A stretch of 64,000 bases of DNA from an uncultured Clostridia bacterium (GCA_934169725.1 CAKPOF010000001.1:248001-312000); one strand, 5' to 3'; numbered from the stretch's first letter, positions 16,869 through 26,283 are shown. The notes: generated from the sequence alone by a model not told the origin. Program-made: numbers and translations.

Positions 16869-18252
16869 ATGAAAAAAATTATATATAGAACTTTATTGAT
16901 TAGTTTATTTATTATTGTTGTATTTACAATAAAAGCTTATGGTGCATCTGATTTTTCTTACACTCTTGATGCTAATGGAAATGCAACTATAACAGCATAT
17001 AGTGGGTCTAAAAGCAATTTAACAATTCCAAGTACAATAGATGGTCACGATGTTGTAACCATTGGTTCACATGCTTTTGATGAAAGTAGAAAATCAACTA
17101 ATGGACATACAATAAAAAATCTTGTAATTAGTGAGGGAATAACAAAAATTGATGGATGGGCTTTTTGTAAATGTGAAAATTTAGAAAGTGTTAAATTACC
17201 TGAAAGCTTAACGTCATTGGATTGGCAAGTATTTTTGGGATGTGGAAAATTAGCTAACATTAATATTCCACATAATTTAACAATTTTGAATAATGGTTTT
17301 CTTGAGCAAACAGGTCTTGGAGAGATAATTATTCCAGAAAATATACAAAAATTTATTGGTAGTGAATTTAGATTGTGTAAAAGTTTGAAAAAAGCATTTA
17401 TTTATAACGATAATATAGATTATTATAATAATGGCTTTGATACAAATGTTTTCGAGGGATGTGATTCAATAGTTTTATATGGAAATGAAGGTTCTACAAC
17501 GCAAAAATATGCACAACAAAAACGGAATAGAGTTTAAAACTTTATCTAGTAGTGAAGAACCTCCTACAACAACAATGGGTTCTATTCATTTAAATAAGAG
17601 TGAGTTATCTTTAAAAGAAAATGAAAGTGAAACCTTAACAGTTAGTTTTATTGAAATGTCTTCATCTACAAAAGTAATGTGGTCAAGTAGTGATGAAAAA
17701 GTTGCGATTGTTGAGAATGGAAAAGTAACAGCAAAAAGCATTGGAAATACCATAATTACTGTTTCAACAGAAGATGGTCAATACAAAGATACATGTACTG
17801 TATCAGTAGTAAAAAAAGCTTCTTCGACAGAACCTACTGTAGTTCCAATTACGTCAATTTCGTTAAATAAGTCTTCTTTATCTTTATATGTGGGTAATAC
17901 GGAAACTCTTGTTGCTACTATTTTACCCAATAATGCAACTGATAAAAGTTTAGTGTGGTCTAGTAGTAATTCAAACATCGCAACTGTTGAAAATGGAAAA
18001 ATTATAGCAAAAGCTGTTGGAACTACGATAATAACTGTGTCAAATGCAGATGGTACAAAAAAAGCTACTTGTAATGTTACGGTAATTAATAAAGAGACTA
18101 CTTCTGAAAAGACTTTAGATAATACTGTTGCTGATAGAAAATTACCACAAACTGGGGTTAATATGACATTAACAATAATTAGTATTCTAACAATAACATT
18201 AATTGCTATCATTATGTATAAAAAATATAATAATTACAAAGATATAAAATAA
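16869..18252 (+). CDS. LPQTG-anchored BspA-type leucine-rich repeat protein; needs +1 shift at CGG
   Basis: Two frames together encode one surface protein of about 460 residues. Frame one (16869-17522) has a signal peptide (about 1-26) and BspA-like leucine-rich repeats (about 55-220). It meets CGG at 17523 and a stop four codons on. Skipping that C joins it to frame two (17524-18252) as …KYAQQK-GIEFKTLSS, the usual end of a BspA repeat domain. Frame two holds two Big_2 Ig-like domains (about 245-325 and 340-420), then LPQTG, a membrane helix and KKYNNYKDIK. Unshifted product would be secreted but unanchored; shifted product would be wall-attached. Mutation or a base-call error would look the same. 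Confidence 0.7.
17517..17526 (+). other. In-frame CGG at +1 shift site 1 (AAA-C-GGA)
   Basis: The zero frame reads CAA AAA CGG AAT AGA GTT TAA. Dropping the C at 17523 gives AAA GGA ATA GAG TTT, which continues into the downstream domains. An extra A in the A5 run would explain it equally well here; the other sites favour the C. Confidence 0.6.
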
Positions 18253-18254
18253 AC

Positions 18255-18283
18255 TAAAAAAGACCTTTGATGGTCTTTTTTTT
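18255..18283 (+). terminator. Terminator after the LPQTG protein gene
   Basis: AAAAAAGACC and GGTCTTTTTT form the stem with a short TTTGAT loop, followed by a T8 run. Confidence 0.8.
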
Positions 18284-18323
18284 GTTTCATTTGCAAATGG
18301 TAATATTTTTTCATTTTTCATAA

Positions 18324-18500
18324 TATATACCTACAAAACAATTTGATACAGGAAATGCAGAGTCATCAGAAGAGATAACACAATTTAAAGCATTTTTTAA
18401 TGAATGGTTTTTACGAGCTACTTCAAAGAAAATAAGAAATGGTAAAAAGACAAGAGCAAAAATTAACAGACGATTAATACGATGTAAAATTATATTCTGA
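18324..18500 (+). pseudogene. Serine site-specific recombinase fragment
   Basis: The frame YIPTKQFDTGNAES … FKAFFNEWFLRATSKKIRNGKK resembles the region of large serine recombinases that normally reads NEWYARDTSKKI. About 50 residues survive, with no catalytic domain, and the frame stops at 18498. It runs into the truncated gene that follows, so it marks a mobile-element scar. It is too short to rule out chance, but the NEWF…TSKKIR match is specific. Confidence 0.5.
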
Positions 18501-19312
18501 TGGAACGTTAAGTTATGCAAAAGATTATGAAATAACAGAGGAAAATGTATATGATAAATATTTGGAAGAGACAAAAAAATATAATGAATATTTAGAAAAA
18601 GCTAGAAACGGAGAATATTTGAATAAAAAACAAGGAGTGGCTGAATATTTAAAAGATAATCAACAATATTATTTAAATTATAATTACGATTATATATTTA
18701 TATCAAGTTTAAGAAAAAATATAACATATTATTTGCAATACCCAGAACTAATAGAATTTAAGGATGAAAAAATTGCGGATATAATGAAAAATTCAAATAT
18801 GAAGAAAATAGAGGCAAAATACGAATATGAACAACTCAATGATGAAGAGAAAGTTAATTTTATAAAATATGTAAATATAGACAAAGCATTGATGGACAAT
18901 AAATATTTTAATGCAGAAAAACGGAAAATATCTTATTATTACAGGAACAAAACCATTTTTTGGAAATGGTAGTGAAGAAGGATTTAAAAATACCATAAGA
19001 GAAATATGTAATAAATATCAAGACGAATATGAAATTTTATATAAGCCGCATCCATCAGCATTGCCAGATGAAAATCAAGAGAAAATATTAGAGGAAAATA
19101 ATATTAAAGTTTTGCCAGGAAAGATACCTATGGAAGCAATAAGTTTTATATATCCTGAACTTAAATTAGGGGGATATGCAAGTTCTTTATATATGAGTGT
19201 AGATAAAGGAAAGACTTTATTTTTCTTTGCTAAGGATAAAAATGACTTGGTAGAACCGTTGAATAAATTGTATGATAGTTTATTTAGTGATGCAGAGTTT
19301 ATGAATGTATAA
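18478..19312 (+). pseudogene. Polysialyltransferase-like gene, 5' truncated, with +1 shift at CGG
   Basis: The frame from 18478 has no start of its own; it emerges from the recombinase remnant. It includes LYSDGTLSYAKDYEIT, which fits the D/E-D-G motif of bacterial polysialyltransferase-type (POLYST) enzymes. It runs to CGG at 18922; skipping the C continues as KGKYLIITGTKPFF … ILYKPHPSALP … LKLGGYASSLY to the stop at 19310. The KPHP motif and GGYASSLY are the nucleotide-sugar site of that family. About 100 N-terminal residues are missing, so it is probably inactive. A start could still be made at GAA-rich internal ATGs, which I consider unlikely. Confidence 0.6.
18916..18925 (+). other. In-frame CGG at +1 shift site 2 (AAA-C-GGA)
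   Basis: The zero frame reads GCA GAA AAA CGG AAA ATA TCT and stops at 18970. Skipping the C at 18922 gives AAA GGA AAA TAT CTT ATT ATT ACA GGA, matching the family. The local sequence AAAAACGGAA is identical to site 1. Confidence 0.6.
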
Positions 19313-19326
19313 AAATAAATTGTTCA

Positions 19327-19359
19327 AATTAGAAAGTTTATCAACTTTAATTTATTTTG
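19327..19359 (+). terminator. Weak terminator after the polysialyltransferase remnant
   Basis: AAAGTT-TATC-AACTTT is a 6-bp stem followed by AATTTATTTT. Short and with an interrupted T-run. Confidence 0.35.
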
Positions 19360-19361
19360 GT

Positions 19362-19390
19362 TTGACTTTTTCTACTAAACATAATATAAT
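19362..19390 (+). promoter_or_regulatory. Sigma-A promoter for argS
   Basis: TTGACT (19362) and TATAAT (19385) with a 17-base spacer. The transcript would have a leader of about 65 bases before argS; I see no T-box features in it. Confidence 0.75.
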
Positions 19391-19460
19391 TTTATATGTG
19401 ATTATAAGGTAAAAGCCTAACAAATTACGTATAAAAAATGTAATAGAAAGAGGAATTTAA

Positions 19461-21170
19461 ATGATAAATTTTAAAGAAATAATTGCAAAAAATATAGCAG
19501 ATGCAATAAATTTAAAAGAAGAGGAAATAGAATCATATATTGAAATACCAAAAGATTCAGAAAATGGAGATTATTCATTTCCATGTTTTAGATTAGCTAA
19601 AGAATTAAGAAAAGCACCACCAATGATTGCAAATGATATAAAAGAAAAAATAGAGTGTGATAATAGTGTGATAACAAAAATAGATGTAATTGGTGGTTAT
19701 TTAAATTTTTATATAAACAAAGAACTAATAGCTAAAGAAGTTTTAAAAGAAATAGCACAAAATGAAAGATATGGAAGTTCTCAAATTGGAAATGGAAAAA
19801 ATATTGTAATAGATTATTCAGCACCTAATATTGCAAAACCATTTCATATAGGGCATTTGCGTTCAACTGTTATAGGTGGTGCATTGTATAATATATATAA
19901 ATACTTGGGATATAATACAATTGGCATAAATCATTTAGGCGATTATGGAACTCAATTTGGTAAATTAATTGAAGGATATAAGTTATGGGGAAAAGAATAT
20001 GATATAGAAAATGACCCTATAAATGAGTTAACAAAAATATATATTAGAATAAATCAAGTTTGCAAAGAAGATGAAAAAGTTTTAGAACAATGCAGAATGA
20101 ATTTCAAATTGCTTGAAGACGGTGATCCATATTGTAAAGAAATATGGGAAAAATTTAGAGAATTAAGTTTAAAGGAATTTGAAAAGGTATATAAATTATT
20201 AGGAAGTAAATTTGATTCATGGAATGGAGAAGCTTTTTATTCAGACAAAATGCCAGAAGTATTGCAAATATTGCAAAAAACTGGTAAATTAGTAGAATCA
20301 CAAGGAGCACAAATAATAGATTTAGAGGAACAAGGCATACATACACCATGTATTATTCAAAAATCAAATGGTTCTACAACATATGCTACTAGAGATTTAG
20401 CTGCCATATTATATAGATCGCGAACTTATGATTTTGATAAAGCTTTATATGTTGTATCATATGAACAAACATTACATTTTAAACAAGTATTTGAAGTTGC
20501 AAAATTATTAGGCATAGACGAAAAATATACTAAAGGATTAAAACACGTGCCATTTGGAATGGTTTCATTGCCTAATGGTAAAATGTCAACAAGGGAAGGA
20601 AATATTGTAAAATTAGAAGAATTACTAGATGAAGCAATATTAAGAGCAGGAAAAATTATAGAAGAAAAAAATCCAAACTTAGAAAACAAGGAAGAGGTAG
20701 CTCAAAAAGTAGGAGTAGGAGCAGTTATATTTAATGATTTGTCAAATTCTAGAATAAAAGATGAAATATTTGATTGGAATCAAATATTAAACTTTCAAGG
20801 AGAAACAGGTCCATATATTCAATATACATATGTACGTACAAAAAGTGTATTAGAAAAAATAGAAAAAATGCCTGAAATAGGAGAAATTAAATTTGAAAAT
20901 TTATTAGAAAAATCTGCACAGGACATTATAAAATTAATATATAATTTTGAAAATACATTAGAACAAGTAACAGAAAAAGAAGAACCATCAATACTATCTA
21001 GATATTTAATAGACTTAGCAAAAGCATTTAGTACATTTTATAATGATAATAAAATATTAGTAGATGATAAAGATGTACAAAATGCCAGAATATATTTAAC
21101 AAGTGCAGTTGGAAAAATATTGAAAATAGGAGCAAATTTATTAGGAATAAATATGCCAGATAAAATGTAA
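19461..21170 (+). CDS. argS: Arginyl-tRNA synthetase
   Basis: A 569-residue class I synthetase. The N-terminal Add1 domain covers about 1-95. The catalytic core begins with DYSAPNIAKPFHIGHLRSTVIG near 117-138 (HIGH motif), and the KMSKS-equivalent is MSTREGN near 374. The C-terminal DALR anticodon-binding domain is about 450-569. Length and motifs are normal. It loads arginine onto tRNA-Arg, which bears on the finding that CGG is used only at frame breaks in this window. It has its own promoter and terminator. Confidence 0.96.
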   Translation: MINFKEIIAKNIADAINLKEEEIESYIEIPKDSENGDYSFPCFRLAKELRKAPPMIANDIKEKIECDNSVITKIDVIGGYLNFYINKELIAKEVLKEIAQNERYGSSQIGNGKNIVIDYSAPNIAKPFHIGHLRSTVIGGALYNIYKYLGYNTIGINHLGDYGTQFGKLIEGYKLWGKEYDIENDPINELTKIYIRINQVCKEDEKVLEQCRMNFKLLEDGDPYCKEIWEKFRELSLKEFEKVYKLLGSKFDSWNGEAFYSDKMPEVLQILQKTGKLVESQGAQIIDLEEQGIHTPCIIQKSNGSTTYATRDLAAILYRSRTYDFDKALYVVSYEQTLHFKQVFEVAKLLGIDEKYTKGLKHVPFGMVSLPNGKMSTREGNIVKLEELLDEAILRAGKIIEEKNPNLENKEEVAQKVGVGAVIFNDLSNSRIKDEIFDWNQILNFQGETGPYIQYTYVRTKSVLEKIEKMPEIGEIKFENLLEKSAQDIIKLIYNFENTLEQVTEKEEPSILSRYLIDLAKAFSTFYNDNKILVDDKDVQNARIYLTSAVGKILKIGANLLGINMPDKM

Positions 21171-21179
21171 ATGAATTTT

Positions 21180-21217
21180 AAAATAGGAAAGGATTAAGGA
21201 TTCTTTTCTATTTTTTT
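21180..21217 (+). terminator. Terminator after argS
   Basis: AAATAGGAAAGGA pairs with TTCTTTTCTATTT (one mismatch) and is followed by a T7 run. Confidence 0.7.
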
Positions 21218-21225
21218 GCATTACC

Positions 21226-21254
21226 TTGTAAAAAAATATTTAGTAATGTATAAT
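21226..21254 (+). promoter_or_regulatory. Sigma-A promoter for the VanZ-like gene
   Basis: TTGTAA (21226) and TATAAT (21249), 17-base spacer, 35 bases before the start. Confidence 0.6.
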
Positions 21255-21288
21255 AAGCAAAGATTATAAAAGATAAGAGTGTGAGAAA

Positions 21289-21786
21289 ATGAAAATAAAT
21301 ATAATAAGAGGAATTTTAATAATTTTATTAATAATAACATTTGGTGTCATATTTAAATTTTCAAGCCAAACAGGTACAAAATCATCTGGAGTTAGTCAAA
21401 AGGTAACTGAAGTAGTGACATCAAATATAAAGTCAATACAAGAAAAAAATGAACCAGAAAAAGAAAAGATAATAACACATATAGAACATATTATTCGAAA
21501 GATTGCACATTTTTCAATATATACAGTGGTAGGAATTTTGATTATGAGTTTATGCGAAACATATAAAATAAAAGAATTAGATAAATTTTCTATAAGTATA
21601 ATAACGGGAATTTTATATGCAACATCAGATGAAATACACCAAATATTTACACCAGGAAGAAGTTCAATGTTTACAGATGTTTTGATAGATACAATGGGAG
21701 TATTGCTAGGAATATTAATGGTTTTACTAATTATAAAAATAGCTGAAATTTGCAAAAAACGTAATTTACATACAATTAGTAGATAA
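21289..21786 (+). CDS. VanZ-like membrane protein
   Basis: A 165-residue protein with about four membrane segments (near 5-22, 70-92, 98-117 and 130-155). The pattern FKFSSQ near the start, HIIRKIAHFSIYTVVG near 63-78 and ATSDEIHQIFTPGRSSMFTDVLIDTMG near 105-132 is the VanZ family signature. Family members include a teicoplanin-resistance protein, but most are of unknown role in the cell envelope. It stands between argS and the polysaccharide operon, each with its own promoter. Confidence 0.8.
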   Translation: MKINIIRGILIILLIITFGVIFKFSSQTGTKSSGVSQKVTEVVTSNIKSIQEKNEPEKEKIITHIEHIIRKIAHFSIYTVVGILIMSLCETYKIKELDKFSISIITGILYATSDEIHQIFTPGRSSMFTDVLIDTMGVLLGILMVLLIIKIAEICKKRNLHTISR

Positions 21787-21895
21787 TTCGATAAAACTAA
21801 ATAATAATCATTGTATCAACAAAAAAACATTATAAGAATAAAAATTTGTCGCAAAAAAACTAATTAGGAAATTTAAGGAAAAAGGTAAAAAAGCA

Positions 21896-21924
21896 TTGAA
21901 AAAAACGATAAGTAATAGTATAAT
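21896..21924 (+). promoter_or_regulatory. Promoter of the surface polysaccharide operon
   Basis: TTGAAA (21896) and TATAAT (21919), 17-base spacer, 50 bases before the first gene. No other promoter of this quality is seen until 35627, so it may serve thirteen kilobases. Confidence 0.65.
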
Positions 21925-21974
21925 AAAATTGCATGAAAAAAGAAGCAAATATTTATATCTATGGGGGAATATAA

Positions 21975-22688
21975 ATGAAAGCAGAAAATATTGAAATAAA
22001 TGCAAATGATGTTGAAATGTTGCAATTAATACCATTAGAAGAGAACATATATAGAAGCAAAATAATTATAAAAATAGAAAAGATTATAAAAAGATTTATA
22101 GATATTATAGGAAGTTTATTTGGAATAATAATGCTAATACCTTTAACAATAGGAATATATATGGCAAATTTAATAGTAAAAGATAATGGACCAGTTTTTT
22201 ATTGTCAAAATAGAATTGGAAAAGATGGAAAATTATTTAAAATGTATAAATTTCGTTCAATGGTAGTAGGAGCAGAAAAAAAGTTAGAAGAATATTTAGA
22301 AAAAAATGAAGAAGCAAAAAAAGAATATGCGGAATATAAAAAACTTAAAAATGATCCAAGAATAACAAGAGTGGGAAGATTTATAAGAAAGACAAGCATA
22401 GATGAATTTCCACAGTTTATAAATGTATTAAAAGGAGAAATGAGTTTAGTTGGACCACGTCCATATCTTCCAGGAGAAAAAGAAGATATGAATGGCTTTT
22501 ATAAGTACATAACATCTTGCAAACCTGGACTTACAGGATTTTGGCAAATTAGCGGGAGAAGTGAAGTAACATTTACAGATAGACTAGATATGGATATGAA
22601 ATATTATAGTAAACATAGTTTAAAAGATGATATTAAAATTTTGAATAAAACTGTAATGAAAATAGTAAGAAAAGAAGGGGCAATATAA
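21975..22688 (+). CDS. Undecaprenyl-phosphate sugar phosphotransferase (priming enzyme)
   Basis: A 237-residue short-form initiating transferase that attaches the first sugar-phosphate to undecaprenyl phosphate. It has one membrane hairpin (about 45-68) and the bacterial sugar transferase domain. Motifs are NRIGKDGKLFKMYKFRSM near 76-93, TSIDEFPQFINVLKGEMSLVGPRP near 140-163 and KPGLTGFWQISGRSEVTF near 182. It lacks the N-terminal four-helix and CoA-binding parts of WbaP/WcaJ. It is the first gene of the operon, as expected. The sugar is not evident. Confidence 0.9.
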   Translation: MKAENIEINANDVEMLQLIPLEENIYRSKIIIKIEKIIKRFIDIIGSLFGIIMLIPLTIGIYMANLIVKDNGPVFYCQNRIGKDGKLFKMYKFRSMVVGAEKKLEEYLEKNEEAKKEYAEYKKLKNDPRITRVGRFIRKTSIDEFPQFINVLKGEMSLVGPRPYLPGEKEDMNGFYKYITSCKPGLTGFWQISGRSEVTFTDRLDMDMKYYSKHSLKDDIKILNKTVMKIVRKEGAI

Positions 22689-22691
22689 AAT

Positions 22692-23912
22692 ATGAAAGTT
22701 TTGATGGTAAATAAGTTCCATTATTTAAAAGGCGGAAGTGAGAAATATTATTTTGAATTAGCAGATTTGTTAAGAAAAAAAGGTCACGAAGTAGCCTTTT
22801 TTTCTATGAAAGATGAAAAAAATAAGTACACAGATTGTAAAGAATATTTTGTTGAGCCAATAGATTTAAATAATGGAAGTAAATTGAAAGCATTGGATGT
22901 AATATATTCTAAAAATAACAAACAAAAAATGAAAGAAGCATTAGAAGAATTTAAACCAGATATAGTACATTTAAATAACTTTCAAAGACAACTTTCATCA
23001 TCAATAGTAGAAGCAATAAATGAAAAAAATATTCCAATAGTATTTACAGCACATGATGTTCAAGCAATATGTCCATCGATAGTTATGCTAGATAATAATA
23101 AAAATGTATGTGAAAAATGTATGAATGGAAAATATATAAATTGTATAAAAAATAAATGTGTAAAAAATTCAACATTAAAAAGTGTTTTAGGAGCAATTGA
23201 AGGAAAATATTATAGAAATAAAAAAATATATAAAGAAAAAATAGATTATATAATAACACCAAGTGAATTTTATAGAAAGAAAATGATAGAAGATGAAATT
23301 GATGAAAATAAAATCGAGGCAATCCATAATTTTATAAATATTGAGGACTATAATATAGAAACGACAAATAATAATTATGCATTATATGTTGGCAGATTAT
23401 CAAAAGAAAAAGGAATATTAAAATTAGTAGAAGCTTTTTCAAGATTAGACAACAGAAAATTATATATTGCGGGAGATGGACCTGAAAAAAATGAAATAGA
23501 GAGAATAATAAAAGAAAAAGATCTGCAAAATAATATAAAACTATTAGGTTTTTTAAAGCAAGAAGAAGTAAAAAAATATATAAGTGAAGCAAGTTTTGTT
23601 GTAATACCATCAATTTGGTATGAAAATTGCCCATATTCGATTTTAGAAACTCAGGCAATAGGAAAACCAGTTATAGGAGCAAATATTGCAGGAATTCCAG
23701 AATTGGTAAAAGATAAAGAGAATGGCTTAATTTACGATTATGATAATGTAGATGAACTAGAAAAAAGTATGAAGTTATTGTTTGAAAATGAAAAATTAGC
23801 AAATGAATATGGAGAAAATGCAAAAAAATATGCTAAAAATAATTATGATAAGGAAATTTATTATAAAAAAATAAATAATATTTATGAGAAAATTGTAAAT
23901 AAGAATAAGTAA
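22692..23912 (+). CDS. Family 4 glycosyltransferase with cysteine cluster
   Basis: A 406-residue GT-B enzyme with KFHYLKGGSEKYYFELADLLRKKGHEV at the N-terminus and the C-terminal nucleotide-sugar site PSIWYENCPYSILETQAIGKPVIG near 300-325. A group of four or more cysteines (near 122-155: CPS…CEKC…NCIKNKC) follows AHDVQAICP; this insert is found in a subset of GT4 enzymes and may bind metal. It starts 3 bases after the previous gene. Donor and acceptor sugars are unknown. Confidence 0.85.
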   Translation: MKVLMVNKFHYLKGGSEKYYFELADLLRKKGHEVAFFSMKDEKNKYTDCKEYFVEPIDLNNGSKLKALDVIYSKNNKQKMKEALEEFKPDIVHLNNFQRQLSSSIVEAINEKNIPIVFTAHDVQAICPSIVMLDNNKNVCEKCMNGKYINCIKNKCVKNSTLKSVLGAIEGKYYRNKKIYKEKIDYIITPSEFYRKKMIEDEIDENKIEAIHNFINIEDYNIETTNNNYALYVGRLSKEKGILKLVEAFSRLDNRKLYIAGDGPEKNEIERIIKEKDLQNNIKLLGFLKQEEVKKYISEASFVVIPSIWYENCPYSILETQAIGKPVIGANIAGIPELVKDKENGLIYDYDNVDELEKSMKLLFENEKLANEYGENAKKYAKNNYDKEIYYKKINNIYEKIVNKNK

Positions 23913-23926
23913 AGTGGGAGAGAAAA

Positions 23927-25108
23927 ATGAGTGAAAGAAAATTAAATGGAACAGTAATAGTTACATATCGTTGTAACGCAAGATGTACAATGTGCAATAG
24001 ATATAAAGCACCATCAAAACCTGATGAAGAAATAAGTATAGAAACAATAAAAAAATTACCTAAAATGTATTTTACAAATATTACAGGTGGAGAACCGTTT
24101 ATAAGAGAAGACTTACCAGACATAGTAAGGGAATTATATAAAAAATCAGATAGAATAGTAATTTCAACAAATGGATTCTTTACAGATAGAATTATAAAAT
24201 TATGTGAAGAATTTCCAAATGTAGGGATAAGAATATCTATAGAAGGATTAGAAGAAACAAACAATAAAATAAGAGGACTAGATGATGGATTTAATAGAGG
24301 ATATTCAACATTAAAAAAATTGGTAGAAATGAAACATCCAGATGTTGGCTTTGGAATGACAGTACAAGATACTAATGCTAAAGATTTAGTTGCTTTATAT
24401 GATTTATCAAATGAATTAAATATGGAGTTTGCAACAGCATCATTACATAATAGTTTTTATTTTGTTGAAGCTAAAAACATAATAAAAGATAGAATGATGG
24501 TTGCAAAGGAATTTGAAAAATTAGTAAATAAATTATTAGAATCAAATTCACCAAAAAAATGGTTTAGAGCATATTTTAATCATGGATTAATAAATTATAT
24601 ATTTGGACAAAAAAGATTATTACCATGTGATATGGCATTTGATACATTTTTTATAGATCCATATGGAGATGTAATGCCATGTAATGGAACAAAAGAAAAA
24701 CAAGTAATGGGAAATTTAAATAATCAAATGTGGGACGAACTTTGGAATTCAAAACAAGCAGAAGAAGTAAGAAACACTGTGAGACATTGTGATAGACAGT
24801 GTTGGATGATAGGTTCTGTATCACCAGCAATGCACAAATATATATGGAAACCAGCATGGTGGGTAATAAGACATAAATTTTTAAGATTTTTCAAAAAAGA
24901 CAAATATTCAATGTTTGAAAATAAAATAGTTAGAGACTTTAAAGATGGAAAAGTAACTAAAGAAGAATTAGATAAATGTTCTACTTGCGATATGAATTGT
25001 GTTGCACATGATGGACTTTCAGAAAAATCAAAAGAACAACTAAAAAATAAAACAGGTGAAGAAATAGTAGATGCCGATATAGCAAAACAATTAGAAAAAG
25101 ATAAGTAA
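23927..25108 (+). CDS. Radical SAM protein with C-terminal cysteine (SPASM-like) region
   Basis: A 393-residue radical SAM enzyme. The cluster motif CNARCTMC is near residues 17-24, and TGGEPFIRED near 48 is the SAM-binding GGE motif. The C-terminal part has several cysteines (PCDMAFDTFFIDPYGDVMPCNG, RHCDRQCW, CSTCDMNC), which fit a SPASM or twitch domain holding extra Fe-S clusters. Such proteins modify sugars or peptides. Its location among glycosyltransferases suggests a sugar or lipid-linked substrate. No precursor peptide gene is visible nearby, which argues against a peptide product. Confidence 0.8.
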   Translation: MSERKLNGTVIVTYRCNARCTMCNRYKAPSKPDEEISIETIKKLPKMYFTNITGGEPFIREDLPDIVRELYKKSDRIVISTNGFFTDRIIKLCEEFPNVGIRISIEGLEETNNKIRGLDDGFNRGYSTLKKLVEMKHPDVGFGMTVQDTNAKDLVALYDLSNELNMEFATASLHNSFYFVEAKNIIKDRMMVAKEFEKLVNKLLESNSPKKWFRAYFNHGLINYIFGQKRLLPCDMAFDTFFIDPYGDVMPCNGTKEKQVMGNLNNQMWDELWNSKQAEEVRNTVRHCDRQCWMIGSVSPAMHKYIWKPAWWVIRHKFLRFFKKDKYSMFENKIVRDFKDGKVTKEELDKCSTCDMNCVAHDGLSEKSKEQLKNKTGEEIVDADIAKQLEKDK

Positions 25109-25134
25109 GATATTAGTTAGAGGGGAAGCCAATA

Positions 25135-26283
25135 ATGAAAATTGCAATGATAGGACATAAACGTATACCTTCTAAAGAAGGTGGAGTTGAGGTTGTTGTA
25201 GAAGAATTAGCAACAAGATTAGTAAAAAAAGGACATCAAGTAGATGTATATAATAGAAAAGGAAAAAATGTTCAAGATAAAAATGCAGATAAACAAAATA
25301 ACAAAATAAAAAATTATAAAGGTATAAAAATAATAACAATACCAACAATAAATAAAAAGGGATTAGACGCATTAATATATTCATTTTTAGCAAGTATAAA
25401 AGCAATATTTGGTAAATATGATGTTTTGCATTACCATGCAGAAGGCTCTTGTGCAATGTTGTGGATACCACATCTATTTAAAAAGAAAATTGTAGTAACG
25501 ATTCATGGTCTTGACTGGCAACGTTCTAAATGGGGAGGATTTGCTACAAAATATATAAAATTTGGAGAAAAATTAGCGGTTAAATATGCTGATGAAATAA
25601 TAGTTCTTTCAAAAGGTGTTCAAAAATATTTTAAAAATACATATAATAGAGATACTCATTTTATACAAAATGGCGTAAATAAGCCAGTAATTAGTAAAGC
25701 AGAAGAGATAAAGAAAAAATGGAATTTAGAAAAAGATAATTATATTTTGTTTTTGGCTAGAATTGTTCCAGAAAAAGGATTACATTATTTAATAGATGCA
25801 TATAAGCAAATAAAAACAGATAAAAAATTAGTGATTGCAGGTGGAGCAAGTCATACAAATGATTATTTACAAAGTATAAAACAAATGATAAAATCTGATG
25901 ATAGAATAGTTATGACAGGGTTTGTACAAGGAAAAACATTAGATGAATTATTTAGTAACTGCTATTTGTATTGCTTACCAAGTGATATAGAAGGAATGCC
26001 AATTTCTTTATTAGAAGCTATGAGTTATGGCAATAATTGTTTAGTTAGCGATATAGAAGAAAATACACAAGTTACTGATAAATATGCGATGCATTTTAAA
26101 AAAAGTGATGTAAATGATTTGAAAAGTAAACTTAGAGAATGCTTAGATGGAAAGAATAGAATAGAAAGCAACGTGATTTCTGATTATGTTTTAAAAAAAT
26201 ATAATTGGGATGATGTGGTAGAAAAAACAGAAAAAATATATAAAAAGTATAAGAAGAATAATAATAGAGGAATGTATAAATGA
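25135..26283 (+). CDS. Family 4 glycosyltransferase
   Basis: A 382-residue GT-B enzyme. The N-terminus MIGHKRIPSKEGGVEVVVEELATRLVKKGH is characteristic of rhamnosyl/galactosyl-type GT4 enzymes of capsule loci. The acceptor loop has HYHAEGSCA and TIHGLDWQRSKW. The C-terminal donor site reads LPSDIEGMPISLLEAMSYG near 282-300. The stop overlaps the next gene's ATG (ATGA), so the two are coupled. Confidence 0.87.
   Translation: MKIAMIGHKRIPSKEGGVEVVVEELATRLVKKGHQVDVYNRKGKNVQDKNADKQNNKIKNYKGIKIITIPTINKKGLDALIYSFLASIKAIFGKYDVLHYHAEGSCAMLWIPHLFKKKIVVTIHGLDWQRSKWGGFATKYIKFGEKLAVKYADEIIVLSKGVQKYFKNTYNRDTHFIQNGVNKPVISKAEEIKKKWNLEKDNYILFLARIVPEKGLHYLIDAYKQIKTDKKLVIAGGASHTNDYLQSIKQMIKSDDRIVMTGFVQGKTLDELFSNCYLYCLPSDIEGMPISLLEAMSYGNNCLVSDIEENTQVTDKYAMHFKKSDVNDLKSKLRECLDGKNRIESNVISDYVLKKYNWDDVVEKTEKIYKKYKKNNNRGMYK

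Noticed and set aside
17517..17526. Classical -1 slippery heptamer at the A5-C run
   Set aside because: The downstream frame is +1 relative to the upstream one, so a -1 slip gives the wrong frame.
18465..18490. A fifth shift at CGA joining the recombinase fragment to the polysialyltransferase-like frame
   Set aside because: Skipping the C of CGA would join the frames, but the two domains are unrelated and CGA is used as a normal codon in many intact genes here. A deletion junction is simpler.
17517..18925. Homopolymer (A4/A5) sequencing error as the sole cause of the frame breaks
   Set aside because: It could explain sites 1 and 2 but not the two FeoB sites, where AATCGG has no homopolymer. 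It stays open for the first two sites individually.
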